Below, in pieces: positions 34,802 to 43,556 of a DNA stretch of 64,000 bases. The stretch's first letter is position 1, and each line of letters begins with the position of its first letter. The notes under the pieces are model-generated. The model searched no databases and was not told the DNA's origin. It was given only the letters and a program-made list of their open reading frames with translations. The DNA lies in contig CABSCP010000010.1 in assembly GCA_902476265.1 (NCBI GenBank), positions 1 through 64,000 on the forward strand, given 5' to 3'. Source of the DNA: an uncultured Lachnospiraceae bacterium. Its GTDB lineage: Bacteria > Bacillota > Clostridia > Lachnospirales > Lachnospiraceae. The position numbers were made by a program, and so were the translations under genes.

Positions 34802-36178
34802 TTATTTCTGAAAAAACTTCTGGAAATATCCCATCACGAAAATGAATAATACGATCAGCGGCAGGATATAGGAAACATAAATGCGGGACCATTTGGGGAA
34901 CTTGACCCCTTTTCCCTCGTCCGCCTCCGCGATGAAATTTTTCCAGCCCCAGCCGTAGCGGCTGGTACAAAACAGAAGGTAAACCATGCTGCCCAGCGGG
35001 AGCAGGTTGTTGGAAACGATGAAGTCTTCCAGATCCTGAATGGTGGAGCCTGCACCCAGAGGCTGGAAGCCGGCCCAGGCGTTAAAGCCCAGCACACAGG
35101 GCATGGAAAGCAAAATGATAGCAATCACGTTCACCCATACCGCTTTTTTGCGGGTAACACCGAACAGATCGATGGAAAAACTGATGATGTTTTCAAATAC
35201 GGCAACGATGGTGGACAGCGCCGCAAAAGTCATAAAGACAAAGAACAGGGTGCCGAAGAACCGTCCGCCCGCCATCTGGTTGAAAACGTTTGGCAGCGTC
35301 ACGAAAACCAGGCCGGGGCCCTGTCCGGGATCCACGCCGAAAGCGGTGCAGGAAGGGAAAATGATCAGGCCTGCAAGGAGAGCTACCATTGTGTCAAGCA
35401 CACAGATATTGATGCTTTCTCCGGTCAGGGAACGGTCTTTGCTGATATAGCTGCCGAAAATTGCCATTGCGCCGATGCCTAAGCTGAGAGTGAAAAATGC
35501 CTGGCCCATAGCGGCAAAGACCGCTTCGCCCAGACCGTTTTCCACCATTTTCCCAAAGTCGGGCACCAGATAAAACTTGATGCCGTCCATAGCGCCGGGC
35601 AGAGTGACGGAACGGACACAGAGGATCAGCAGAATCACGAACAGGCAGCTCATCATCACCTTGGTGATGCGTTCCACGCCGTTCTGCAATCCGAGACTGC
35701 AGATAAAAAAGCTTAACAGAACCACTACGATCATCCAGGAAGTCATATAACCGGGTTGTCCCAGCATACTGTTAAAGACGGAACCCACGCCTTCCGCGTC
35801 CAGCCCTTTAAATTCTCCGAAGATCATTTTAAACACATAGGCGATCATCCAGCCGCCCACCGTGGTATAAAACATCATTAACAGATAGTTTCCGGCCATA
35901 CAGGCATAACCTTCCAGATGCCATTTGCTCCCTTTCGGCTCCAAAACGTGGAAGGAACGGGCGGCGGATTTCTGGCTGGCGCGCCCGACCGCAAATTCCA
36001 TCACCATGATGGGAAGCCCTAAAATGATCAGAAACAGAAGATAGATCAGCACGAAGGCAGCGCCGCCGTACTGTCCTGTGATATAGGGAAAGCGCCATAC
36101 GTTGCCAAGCCCTACGGCACAGCCGGCGGAGATCAGAATGAAGCCCAGCCGGGATGAAAAACGTTCTCTTTTTTCCAT
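34802..36178 (-). CDS. Neurotransmitter:sodium symporter family transporter
   Basis: A 458-aa integral membrane protein of the SNF/NSS (LeuT-like) family, which imports amino acids or related compounds with sodium. TM1 shows the family signature AGCAVGLGNVWRFPY, with the unwound sodium/substrate site, and further helices follow to about 11-12 in total. The ATG at 36178 has GAGGGG upstream. It is convergent with the GH3 pair and divergent from the Mrr-like gene. Bacterial members commonly carry tryptophan, tyrosine or alanine; specificity here is unknown. Confidence 0.92.
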   Translation of the reverse strand: MEKRERFSSRLGFILISAGCAVGLGNVWRFPYITGQYGGAAFVLIYLLFLIILGLPIMVMEFAVGRASQKSAARSFHVLEPKGSKWHLEGYACMAGNYLLMMFYTTVGGWMIAYVFKMIFGEFKGLDAEGVGSVFNSMLGQPGYMTSWMIVVVLLSFFICSLGLQNGVERITKVMMSCLFVILLILCVRSVTLPGAMDGIKFYLVPDFGKMVENGLGEAVFAAMGQAFFTLSLGIGAMAIFGSYISKDRSLTGESINICVLDTMVALLAGLIIFPSCTAFGVDPGQGPGLVFVTLPNVFNQMAGGRFFGTLFFVFMTFAALSTIVAVFENIISFSIDLFGVTRKKAVWVNVIAIILLSMPCVLGFNAWAGFQPLGAGSTIQDLEDFIVSNNLLPLGSMVYLLFCTSRYGWGWKNFIAEADEGKGVKFPKWSRIYVSYILPLIVLFIFVMGYFQKFFQK

Positions 36179-36377
36179 AAAAGATACCCCTCAGTTCATT
36201 TGTAATAGCCGCCGTGCCCCCGGTTTTTATCCGGCCGGAATGCGGCGGCCCTGCCTAAAATCATAGCATAAAAGGCGTATTAAAGCAATAAAGCGATAAC
36301 GGGTTTGTTAAAAGTAAATGAATTTTTATGCAAAAGGATTGTATTGCGCAAAGGAATGATGTACTTTGGAGGTGAGC

Positions 36378-36908
36378 ATGCCGGTCTGTGGAAAAAACGG
36401 ATCCGGCGGCTCTGATACAAGAAGAAAAAGGAAACGGATAAGGATGGATTTCAAAGGAATTATTTTTATTGCCGGCATTGCGTCAGCAGTGCTTTTTTTA
36501 ATCTGGCTTGCGTTTTTTTATGCCAGACGGTTAAGAAGAAGCCTTCGGGGGAAAGCTTTGGATGAGATGGAGGGCCATGACTTTGAGTATTTCTGTGCAC
36601 AGCTGCTGGAAAAACACGGGTTTATCGATGTGGAGGTGACCAGAGGAAGCGGGGATTACGGCGTGGATGTGCTGGCCGAAAAGGACGGGGTGACCTATGC
36701 CATACAGTGCAAGCGTTATGACGGCCCTGTGGGGGTGAAGGCGGTACAGGAGGCATATGCGGGCCGGGATTACTATGACCGCATGGTAGGAGCGGTTATG
36801 ACCAACCAGTATTTCACCCAGCCGGCCGTAGCCGCCGCAAAGAAATTAAAAATACTTTTATGGGACCGGGGATATATGGATTCCATGCTGGAGGAGGATT
36901 TTCGGTAA
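36378..36908 (+). CDS. Membrane-linked Mrr-type endonuclease-like protein
   Basis: A 176-aa protein with a hydrophobic segment near residues 28-48, then a restriction-endonuclease-like domain. The catalytic pattern is intact: E in MEGHDFEYFCAQLL, then GDYGVDVLAEKDG and AIQCKRY (D...Q-x-K). Such Mrr_cat domains cleave DNA, sometimes modified DNA. An anchored form may act on DNA at the membrane or be a stress or defence factor. The ATG at 36378 is chosen for GGAGG at 5-base spacing; an internal ATG at 36444 would begin just before the hydrophobic segment. The ABC exporter genes follow 24 bases later. Confidence 0.78.
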   Translation: MPVCGKNGSGGSDTRRKRKRIRMDFKGIIFIAGIASAVLFLIWLAFFYARRLRRSLRGKALDEMEGHDFEYFCAQLLEKHGFIDVEVTRGSGDYGVDVLAEKDGVTYAIQCKRYDGPVGVKAVQEAYAGRDYYDRMVGAVMTNQYFTQPAVAAAKKLKILLWDRGYMDSMLEEDFR

Positions 36909-36931
36909 CGGGTGATCAGGAGGTGCCGGTT

Positions 36932-37633
36932 ATGAGCTTTGTGGAATTTCAGAATGTGAAAAAGGTTTATCACATGGGAGAGGTGGATATCGAGGCCCTG
37001 CGGGGCGTCAGTTTTCAGATTGAAAAAGGGGAGTTCTGCGTGGTGGTGGGCGCTTCCGGCGCGGGAAAAACGACGATTTTAAATATCCTGGGCGGCATGG
37101 ATACGCTGACGGAGGGAAAGGTGTTTTTGGACGGCAGTGAAATTTCCTCTTACAGCAAAAAGCAGCTGACCGCTTACCGGCGGTATGATATCGGCTTTGT
37201 GTTTCAGTTTTACAATCTGGTGCAGAATCTGACCGCGGTGGAGAATGTGGAGCTGGCCTCCCAGATCTGCCGGGAACCGCTGGATGCGGCTATGGTTTTA
37301 AAAGAGGTGGGCCTTGAGGAACGGGCCAATAATTTCCCCGCCCAGCTGTCCGGCGGAGAACAGCAGCGGGTTGCTATCGCCAGGGCGCTGGCCAAAAACC
37401 CCAAGCTGCTATTGTGCGACGAACCCACCGGGGCGCTGGACTACAACACGGGGAAAGCGGTGTTGAAGCTTTTGCAGGATACCTGCCGCGTGGGAAAAGT
37501 GACGGTGGTGGTGATCACCCATAATCAGGCCATCACCGCCATGGCGGACCGGGTGATTACGGTGAAAAACGGAATGATAACGGATATGAGGAGGAATGAA
37601 CATATCGTGCCGGTGGAACGGATTGAGTGGTAA
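36932..37633 (+). CDS. ABC transporter ATP-binding protein (MacB/LolD type)
   Basis: A 233-aa ATPase that powers the FtsX-type permease encoded downstream. It has Walker A GASGAGKTT, Q loop FVFQFYNL, signature LSGGEQQR, Walker B LLLCDEPTGALD and the switch histidine in VITHN. The ATG at 36932 follows CAGGAGG; the frame is open upstream into the Mrr-like gene but without a start signal. Proteins of this type usually support export or mechanotransmission rather than import. Confidence 0.93.
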   Translation: MSFVEFQNVKKVYHMGEVDIEALRGVSFQIEKGEFCVVVGASGAGKTTILNILGGMDTLTEGKVFLDGSEISSYSKKQLTAYRRYDIGFVFQFYNLVQNLTAVENVELASQICREPLDAAMVLKEVGLEERANNFPAQLSGGEQQRVAIARALAKNPKLLLCDEPTGALDYNTGKAVLKLLQDTCRVGKVTVVVITHNQAITAMADRVITVKNGMITDMRRNEHIVPVERIEW

Positions 37634-37715
37634 TCCGGCAAGCTTTGCACAGAGTTCTCTTTCAGAGCGGCTGTGAACCGCTGCAGGTCGGTCAGACAGG
37701 ATCGGAGGTCCGTAT

Positions 37716-40700
37716 ATGAAATCTTCTATGAAAAAAACAACGCGCCGGGAAATCAGAAACAGTTTCGGGCGCTATTTTGCAATTCTGGCGATTGTGGCGC
37801 TGGGAGTCGGTTTTTTTGCAGGATTGACGGTGACCACGCCGGCCATGGTAAAAACCGGCGGCGCTTATATGAATGAGAAAGAACTGTTTGATCTGCGGCT
37901 TATATCCACTTTGGGATTTGAAAAGGAAGCGGTAGGGCTGTTTGACGGAAATGATGAGGTGAAAGCTGTGGAAGGGGCGGTATCCACTGACTTTCTGGCC
38001 TTGAATGAAGCACAAGAGGGCAGTGTGCTGTCCGCCCAGACCCTGCTTCCCGTGCAGAATCAGCTGGAGCTTGTGGCAGGGAGGATGCCGGAAGCGGCGG
38101 ATGAATGTGTGGTGGATTCCAATATTTTTCATCCGTCGGACATCGGGACTAAAATACGGATTTCCGAGGAAAACAAAGAGGAAACGCAGGAGCTGTTCGC
38201 TTTTCCGGAATATAAAATCGTGGGAATTGTGAACGCCGTATATTATGCAAACTATGAACGGGGCACTACCGCTTTGGGAAACGGCAAGGTGAATGCCTTT
38301 GTATATCTGCTTCCGGAAGGGTTTGACAGCGATTATGATACGGAAATTTTTGTGCGGCTCAAACAGGATTACGAAATTGATTCGGAGGATTATGACAGGG
38401 CCGTAGAGAGGCTGAAGGATTGGGCAGAGCCTCTTGTGCAGGAGGCGGCCGGACAGCGGTATGACGCGGTCATGAAAGAAGCGGAGGAAAAGATCGCCGA
38501 TGCGGAAGCGGAACTGGAAGAGAAAACGGCGGATGCCAAAAGAGAACTGTCGGATGCTCAGAAGAAAATAACGGACGGGAAAAATGACCTGGCGGATGCA
38601 CAGGAGAAGATAGCCGACGGAGAAAAGCAGTTGTCGGATGCCGGAAAACAGATTGCCGACAAGGAAAAAGAGCTGGGGGATCAGGAAGCCCGCCTTACGG
38701 ATGGCCGCAGCCAGGCGGAAGCAGGGATGGCGCAGCTGGAGCAGGCAAAACAACAGCTGCAGGATACCATCGCCGCTCTTTCCCCGGGAGGGACGGAAAG
38801 CGGAGTCCAGGCAGAAATTTCCTCCCTGCAGGCCCAGGCGGATCAGATACAGGCCCAGCAGGACGCGCTGCAAAGCCGGATTTCGGAAATTGCATCGGGG
38901 GAGGAACAGCTTTCCCGGGGAAGGAATCAGCTGGAGGAGGCAAAAAGAGCGCTGGTTTCCCGGGAAAAGGAATTGGAGGAAAACAGGAAGAAACTGGAGG
39001 AGACCCGACAGGATCTGGAGGAAGGCCAGAAGGAATATGAGGAGGGCCGGGAGGAACTGGAGAAAAAGACTGCCGAGGCACAGGAAAAGATTGCGGATGC
39101 GAAAGCAGAGCTGGCGAAAATCGAGAAGCCCGACACCTATGTGCTGGGCAGGGACACCAATGTGGGTTATGTCTGCTTTCAGAATGATTCTTCCATCGTG
39201 GAAGGCATAGCGAAAGTGTTTCCTGTTTTCTTCTTTTTGGTTGCCGCCCTTGTGTGTGTCACTACTATGAACCGAATGGTGGAAGAGCAGCGCACCCAGA
39301 TCGGGGTTTTAAAAGCGCTGGGATATTCGGAAAGCAGGATCATGGGAAAATACCTGTATTATTCCGGCAGCGCAGCGGCAACAGGCTGTGTTCTCGGCTT
39401 TATCGCCGGATCCATCGCATTTCCGGTGGTCATCTGGGCCGCGTATCACATCATGTACCATCTGGGGGAAATCACGCTGATATTTGACTGGAGACTGGCG
39501 GTTATTTCCCTGGCGGTGGCGCTGTTATGCTCCATGGGAACCACCTGGCTGACCTGCCGGTATGAGCTGGCCAGCGTTGCCGCGGAGCTGATCCGCCCTA
39601 AGCCGCCCAAAAACGGGAAGCGGATTCTTCTGGAAAAAATCCCCTTTATCTGGAAGCGGATGACTTTTCTGGTTAAGGTGTCCGCACGGAACGTTTTTCG
39701 GTATCAGCAGCGGTTTTTTATGATGATTTTCGGAATCGGCGGATGTACGGCCCTCCTTCTGACCGGCTTTGGAATCAAGGATTCCATTGTGGATGTGGCA
39801 TCCCAACAGTATGAGAAAATCCAAACATATGACATGAGCGTCACATTAAAAGAGCCATTTTCGGAAGAGGACAGCGCAGCAGCGGATATTGCCATGGAAA
39901 ACGGGGCAAAAGCCTACACGGCGGTCTGTGAAAAGGCACTTGACCTGACCGGTAAAACGGGCACAAAAGCAGCAAATGTGGTGATCGCCCGGGATCCGGA
40001 AGAAATGAAGGATTTCCTGAATCTTCATACGGAAAAAGGGGTTCCCATTGAATGGCCGCAAAAGGGCAGCGCGGTGATGAACAGAAAGCTGGCGGAAAAG
40101 TGCGGCATCCGGATAGGGGATACCGTATCCCTGCGCAATGATGACGGGGAAAAACTGACCGTGAAGGTGGAAGCGCTCAGCCAGAACTTTGTCTATAATT
40201 ATGTGTACGTGAACCCGGATACCTGGGAGGCGGATAACAAGAGTGCGCCGGAGTTTAAGAGCCTGTATATCAGAACGGAAGAAGGGACCGATGTGAGGGC
40301 GCTGGCGGAAACGCTGCTGAATTGCGATCAGGTATCGGCGGTGAACGTCAATGCCGATTTCATGACGCGGGTCACCAATATGATGAGCAGCCTGGATTAT
40401 ATCGTTCTTCTGGTCATCATCTGTGCGGGAGCGCTTGCCTTCATCGTGATCTATAACCTGACAAATATCAACATTACGGAGCGGATCCGGGAAATCGCCA
40501 CCATCAAAGTATTGGGGTTCTATCCTATGGAAACAGCTGCATATGTATTCCGGGAAAACGGCGTGCTGACTGCAGTGGGTATTCTGACCGGGCTGGTGCT
40601 GGGCATTTTCCTGCACCGCTTTGTGATGGCTCAGATCGATATCGACATGATCACCTTCGACGTGCGGATTTCACCGCTGAGCTTTTTGAAAAGCATTCTC

Positions 40701-40793
40701 CTGACATTCCTGTTCATGATCATCGTGGATGTGTTCATGTATATAAAACTGGAGCGCATCAACATGGCAGAATCGCTGAAAAGTATAGAATGA
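37716..40793 (+). CDS. FtsX-family ABC permease with long periplasmic-type coiled coil
   Basis: A 1025-aa membrane protein. TM1 lies near residues 17-38. A MacB-type extracytoplasmic part follows, then a long, highly charged helical stretch (~250-470: repeats such as EKIADAEAELEEK and KITDGKNDLADAQ). Next are an FtsX domain with three helices (~490-630), a second extracytoplasmic part, and a final FtsX domain (~890-1020). It pairs with the ATPase 82 bases upstream. The coiled coil is much longer than in standard MacB and could reach into or through the cell wall. The cargo is unknown. Confidence 0.9.
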   Translation: MKSSMKKTTRREIRNSFGRYFAILAIVALGVGFFAGLTVTTPAMVKTGGAYMNEKELFDLRLISTLGFEKEAVGLFDGNDEVKAVEGAVSTDFLALNEAQEGSVLSAQTLLPVQNQLELVAGRMPEAADECVVDSNIFHPSDIGTKIRISEENKEETQELFAFPEYKIVGIVNAVYYANYERGTTALGNGKVNAFVYLLPEGFDSDYDTEIFVRLKQDYEIDSEDYDRAVERLKDWAEPLVQEAAGQRYDAVMKEAEEKIADAEAELEEKTADAKRELSDAQKKITDGKNDLADAQEKIADGEKQLSDAGKQIADKEKELGDQEARLTDGRSQAEAGMAQLEQAKQQLQDTIAALSPGGTESGVQAEISSLQAQADQIQAQQDALQSRISEIASGEEQLSRGRNQLEEAKRALVSREKELEENRKKLEETRQDLEEGQKEYEEGREELEKKTAEAQEKIADAKAELAKIEKPDTYVLGRDTNVGYVCFQNDSSIVEGIAKVFPVFFFLVAALVCVTTMNRMVEEQRTQIGVLKALGYSESRIMGKYLYYSGSAAATGCVLGFIAGSIAFPVVIWAAYHIMYHLGEITLIFDWRLAVISLAVALLCSMGTTWLTCRYELASVAAELIRPKPPKNGKRILLEKIPFIWKRMTFLVKVSARNVFRYQQRFFMMIFGIGGCTALLLTGFGIKDSIVDVASQQYEKIQTYDMSVTLKEPFSEEDSAAADIAMENGAKAYTAVCEKALDLTGKTGTKAANVVIARDPEEMKDFLNLHTEKGVPIEWPQKGSAVMNRKLAEKCGIRIGDTVSLRNDDGEKLTVKVEALSQNFVYNYVYVNPDTWEADNKSAPEFKSLYIRTEEGTDVRALAETLLNCDQVSAVNVNADFMTRVTNMMSSLDYIVLLVIICAGALAFIVIYNLTNINITERIREIATIKVLGFYPMETAAYVFRENGVLTAVGILTGLVLGIFLHRFVMAQIDIDMITFDVRISPLSFLKSILLTFLFMIIVDVFMYIKLERINMAESLKSIE

Positions 40794-40794
40794 A

Positions 40795-40862
40795 GGACAC
40801 CCTCTCGCCTTTTGGCGAGAGGGTGTCCGCTACTTCGCAATTTCCGAAGGAAATCGCGAAGG
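40795..40862. terminator. Perfect 15-bp hairpin plus adjacent palindrome
   Basis: GGACACCCTCTCGCC pairs with GGCGAGAGGGTGTCC over TTTT at 40795-40828. A second palindrome, CTTCGCAATTTCC facing GGAAATCGCGAAG, lies at 40833-40861. The first probably ends the ABC transcript, though no T run follows. Confidence 0.65.
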
Positions 40863-41054
40863 TTCCATATAAAACGAATTAATCTGTCTTTCTAACTGCC
40901 GTGTGCTCCAACTTGATTTTATTGCTTCTTCTGTATAGAATTCACGGGCATTCTCATTTCCCACGCGCATACGCAGGCGATAATGTGTACCGCTCAATTC
41001 GCTGCGCAGTGCGTAGCTTTCTGGAAAACCACGATACTCTTTCCAATATTCCAA
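40830..41054 (-). pseudogene. YhcG/DUF1016 nuclease fragment
   Basis: A 74-codon frame containing ALRSELSGTHYRLRMR and WSTRQLERQINSFY, characteristic of the DUF1016 N-terminal domain of YhcG-type PD-(D/E)XK proteins (normally ~330 aa or more). Both the beginning and the nuclease domain are missing, and the end runs into a palindrome. It lies beside another transposase-like nuclease gene, in a region of small rearrangements. Confidence 0.68.
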
Positions 41055-41302
41055 TATGCTTCCACCATTGCAAAGTTTGCACTTTGGTATACTTTGTCTC
41101 TGGCTTCAGAAAGAATTTTTTTATTTGTTCATAAAATAGTTGTTCCTTAGATTCTAAATAACTGCTGAAAAAATGAAGGAATTGAAACAATAACCCTATC
41201 CCGCATCCTATTATCATAAGATAATATGCCATCTTTATATTCCAACAGGAGCAACTCACTTTCACCTGAATATTCCCAGTTACGATACGTCTCTAACTCA
41301 TT

Positions 41303-42271
41303 TTATAAACCGGAAAGCTGCCGGAAATCCTGAATGGAGTCGGCTTTTGCTGCGGCTTTTAGCCATTGGCGTAGTGCTTCAAGGTTTGTTTCCTGCAGAA
41401 TTTTATCTCTCAAATCATCGGGGATGTCTGAAAGGTCATTCAGTAGTTGCAGGACAGATTCGGCGATGCCCTGAGCCAATCCTTCTGCAATTCCTTCCTC
41501 CCTGCTTATCTTTTTCTCATGTGCGATATGGAATTTTTCGTCATATTCTGTCAGCATAATTTCCTTCACCTCCGCGCGATGCGCCTTTAAATAATCAGCG
41601 AGAATATTGTCCCGAATACAGCTCTCCACAGCATCGTCTACGGCATCTTCCAGCATAAATCCCTGATTTATGTTCTCCCGAATCCTGCCGATAAACTCCG
41701 CATATTCCCAAAGGGTTCTGCACTTCTCCATGAGCACCCGGTTATGCCCACGGTTGATATTGAGCATGGTTGCCGTCACCTCCACACAGGGCGTCAGGCC
41801 GTCTGACTTTTCAAAAAGGTCGGTTAGATGCAGTTCCGTCCGGTCAGGCTGTTCCTGCAGGCCGTTATAAAAAATGACATACTGAGGTAGGGGCAATTTA
41901 ATAGGTATGCTGCTGTAGAGGTCGAGTTGTCTGGTTTTTACATATTTTCTGTAGGAATCAGCCAGATAGAGGAACCCCCGAAATCCCATATTGGGGTTGA
42001 AACTGGCCTGATGTTCATACAGGTTCAACACGTTGTCAATGAGAAAAGAAACATCATTTTTCATGGACATATAGATCGTGTTATCTATGGTGGTGATCTC
42101 AAGGTCATCGGGATTTGTGTAGTCACTGCCCCGCACAGCGTTGTAGAGTTGCAGCAATTCCTTCTTGCTGCTGAAAAGGAGCCGGAAAAGACGGTCCTTG
42201 TGTTCCCAGTTCACCTTACCGCCGGGCTTTTGGGAGAAACGATGTTTCGCATTTTTCTTATTATTTTGCAT
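41303..42271 (-). CDS. Rpn-family PD-(D/E)XK nuclease/transposase-like protein
   Basis: A 322-aa protein of the recombination-promoting nuclease (Rpn) group. KDRLFRLLFSSKKELLQLYNAV at the start and NDVSFLIDNVLNLYEHQ (aspartate and E-x-Q of the active site) are family hallmarks. Residues ~85-190 continue the nuclease fold, and the C-terminus is helical with a short SREEGIAEGLAQG stretch. The ATG at 42271 has AAGGA upstream; the frame is open further 5' but without a start signal. It is a different subtype from the gene at 24379, without the long coiled coil. It lies alone between a nuclease remnant and a palindrome cluster. Confidence 0.82.
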   Translation of the reverse strand: MQNNKKNAKHRFSQKPGGKVNWEHKDRLFRLLFSSKKELLQLYNAVRGSDYTNPDDLEITTIDNTIYMSMKNDVSFLIDNVLNLYEHQASFNPNMGFRGFLYLADSYRKYVKTRQLDLYSSIPIKLPLPQYVIFYNGLQEQPDRTELHLTDLFEKSDGLTPCVEVTATMLNINRGHNRVLMEKCRTLWEYAEFIGRIRENINQGFMLEDAVDDAVESCIRDNILADYLKAHRAEVKEIMLTEYDEKFHIAHEKKISREEGIAEGLAQGIAESVLQLLNDLSDIPDDLRDKILQETNLEALRQWLKAAAKADSIQDFRQLSGL

Positions 42272-42878
42272 AGAAAATCCTTTCTTATTATACCAGAAAA
42301 AAGTATGAACAGGCAATATTCCTGGCATAACGCATGAAAAAGGGGTTACCGGCGAAGGGCCGTCAGCGAAAAGCTGCAGATTCGTACTCCAGGATGGCAG
42401 TCGGAATGCTGCCGGTGACTGGAAGTAAATTGAATATACCATATCAAAGATGTTGGGGTCAAAGGGTACAAAGGGTATTTTGACCCCATGATGCCACGGA
42501 TTTCTCCGCACTACGTGCTCCCGAAATCCTAAAACATTCGAAATCCGTCCTATCGGACTACTTTCTCATGTTTTTACGGGTCTCAAAGTCATACTTTTTC
42601 ATACAAGCATGAAAAGTATGACCTTTTGCCCCTGGTATCTATCAAATAAAAAAACACAACGAAGCATTTTCGGTTGTACAGAAAGGCCGCGCGGAATCTC
42701 CCACAACTGTATTCCCTCTGCATGCCTGGTCAACGGCAGCAACACAGGAACAGATCTGTGACAGAGGAGATGGCGGCCGGCGGGGGATTTGGCCGGGACA
42801 GCGGTACAATGGATTTTCAGCTTCATTTCAGGTTTGGACTGTATTATAATAAGGAGAATATTATGGAGGTGTTATGCC
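42272..42878. other. Gene-free region with three palindromes
   Basis: About 600 bases upstream of a two-component operon. Only short shadow frames are present. Three inverted repeats occupy 42455-42622. A possible -10 (TATAAT, 42845) with a poor -35 (TTCATT, 42822) lies just before the response regulator. Confidence 0.5.
42455..42622. repeat. Cluster of three inverted repeats
   Basis: GGGGTCAAA faces TTTGACCCC (42455-42487). GGATTTC faces GAAATCC (42498-42529). GTCATACTTTTTCAT faces ATGAAAAGTATGAC (42588-42622). All are non-coding and lie within 170 bases. Confidence 0.65.
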
Positions 42879-43556
42879 TTGAAGATATTGATTATTGAAG
42901 ATGAAAAGCTGCTGGCGGATTCCCTTTCGGTCATGCTGCAGAGCAAAGGCTTTGAAACAGAGGTCGCTTATGATGGGGAAACCGGAGAAGAATATGCGGA
43001 ATTAGGAGTATATGACCTGCTGATTCTGGATGTGATGATGCCGAAAATGAACGGTTATGAAGTGGCCAAAAAGGTGCGGTCAAAGCGGCTCGGAATGCCC
43101 ATTCTCATGCTCACGGCGAAATCCGAACTGGAAGACCGGATCTATGGCTTAAACGCGGGAGCGGATTATTATCTGACCAAACCTTTTGACACACGGGAGC
43201 TGATGGCCTGTATCAATGCCCTGCTGCGACGGCAGGGCGCTCAGGTGGACGAACTTTCATTTGGGAACACAACGCTGGATTTATCCACGGCCACGCTGAC
43301 CTGTGGCAGAAATCAGATCCGTCTGTCCGCCAGGGAATTTGACATGATGCGTTTCCTGCTGCAGTCGGGCAGACGCAATCTGTCCAAAGAGGTGCTTCTG
43401 GCCCGGATATGGGGCTATGATTCGGATGCGGTTGAAAATCATGTTGAGGTATACATCGGATTTTTGAGGAAAAAACTCGCATCCATCGGTTCAAACATAC
43501 GCATAGAAGCGATCAGAAGGCTGGGCTATCATTTGGAGGTTGCTGAAAATGATTAA
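42879..43556 (+). CDS. OmpR/PhoB-family response regulator
   Basis: A 225-aa regulator. It most likely starts at TTG 42879 (MKILIIEDEKLLADSL), because GGAGGT lies 8 bases upstream; the open frame extends 30 codons further without a good start. Receiver: IIEDE, phosphoacceptor D51 in ILDVMMPKMNG, and lysine in DYYLTKPF. A winged-helix domain ends with IEAIRRLGYHLE. The stop overlaps the kinase start (ATGATTAA). Direct repeats at 44959-44991 before the next operon are a plausible binding site. Confidence 0.92.
   Translation: MKILIIEDEKLLADSLSVMLQSKGFETEVAYDGETGEEYAELGVYDLLILDVMMPKMNGYEVAKKVRSKRLGMPILMLTAKSELEDRIYGLNAGADYYLTKPFDTRELMACINALLRRQGAQVDELSFGNTTLDLSTATLTCGRNQIRLSAREFDMMRFLLQSGRRNLSKEVLLARIWGYDSDAVENHVEVYIGFLRKKLASIGSNIRIEAIRRLGYHLEVAEND

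Noticed and set aside
40954..41265. 103-aa minus-strand frame with one hydrophobic segment
   Set aside because: GTG start with a poor ribosome site, overlaps the YhcG remnant in another frame, and has no family resemblance; perhaps more debris.
42674..42898. 74-aa frame upstream of the OmpR-type regulator
   Set aside because: It overlaps the true TTG start of the regulator, and its composition is not protein-like.
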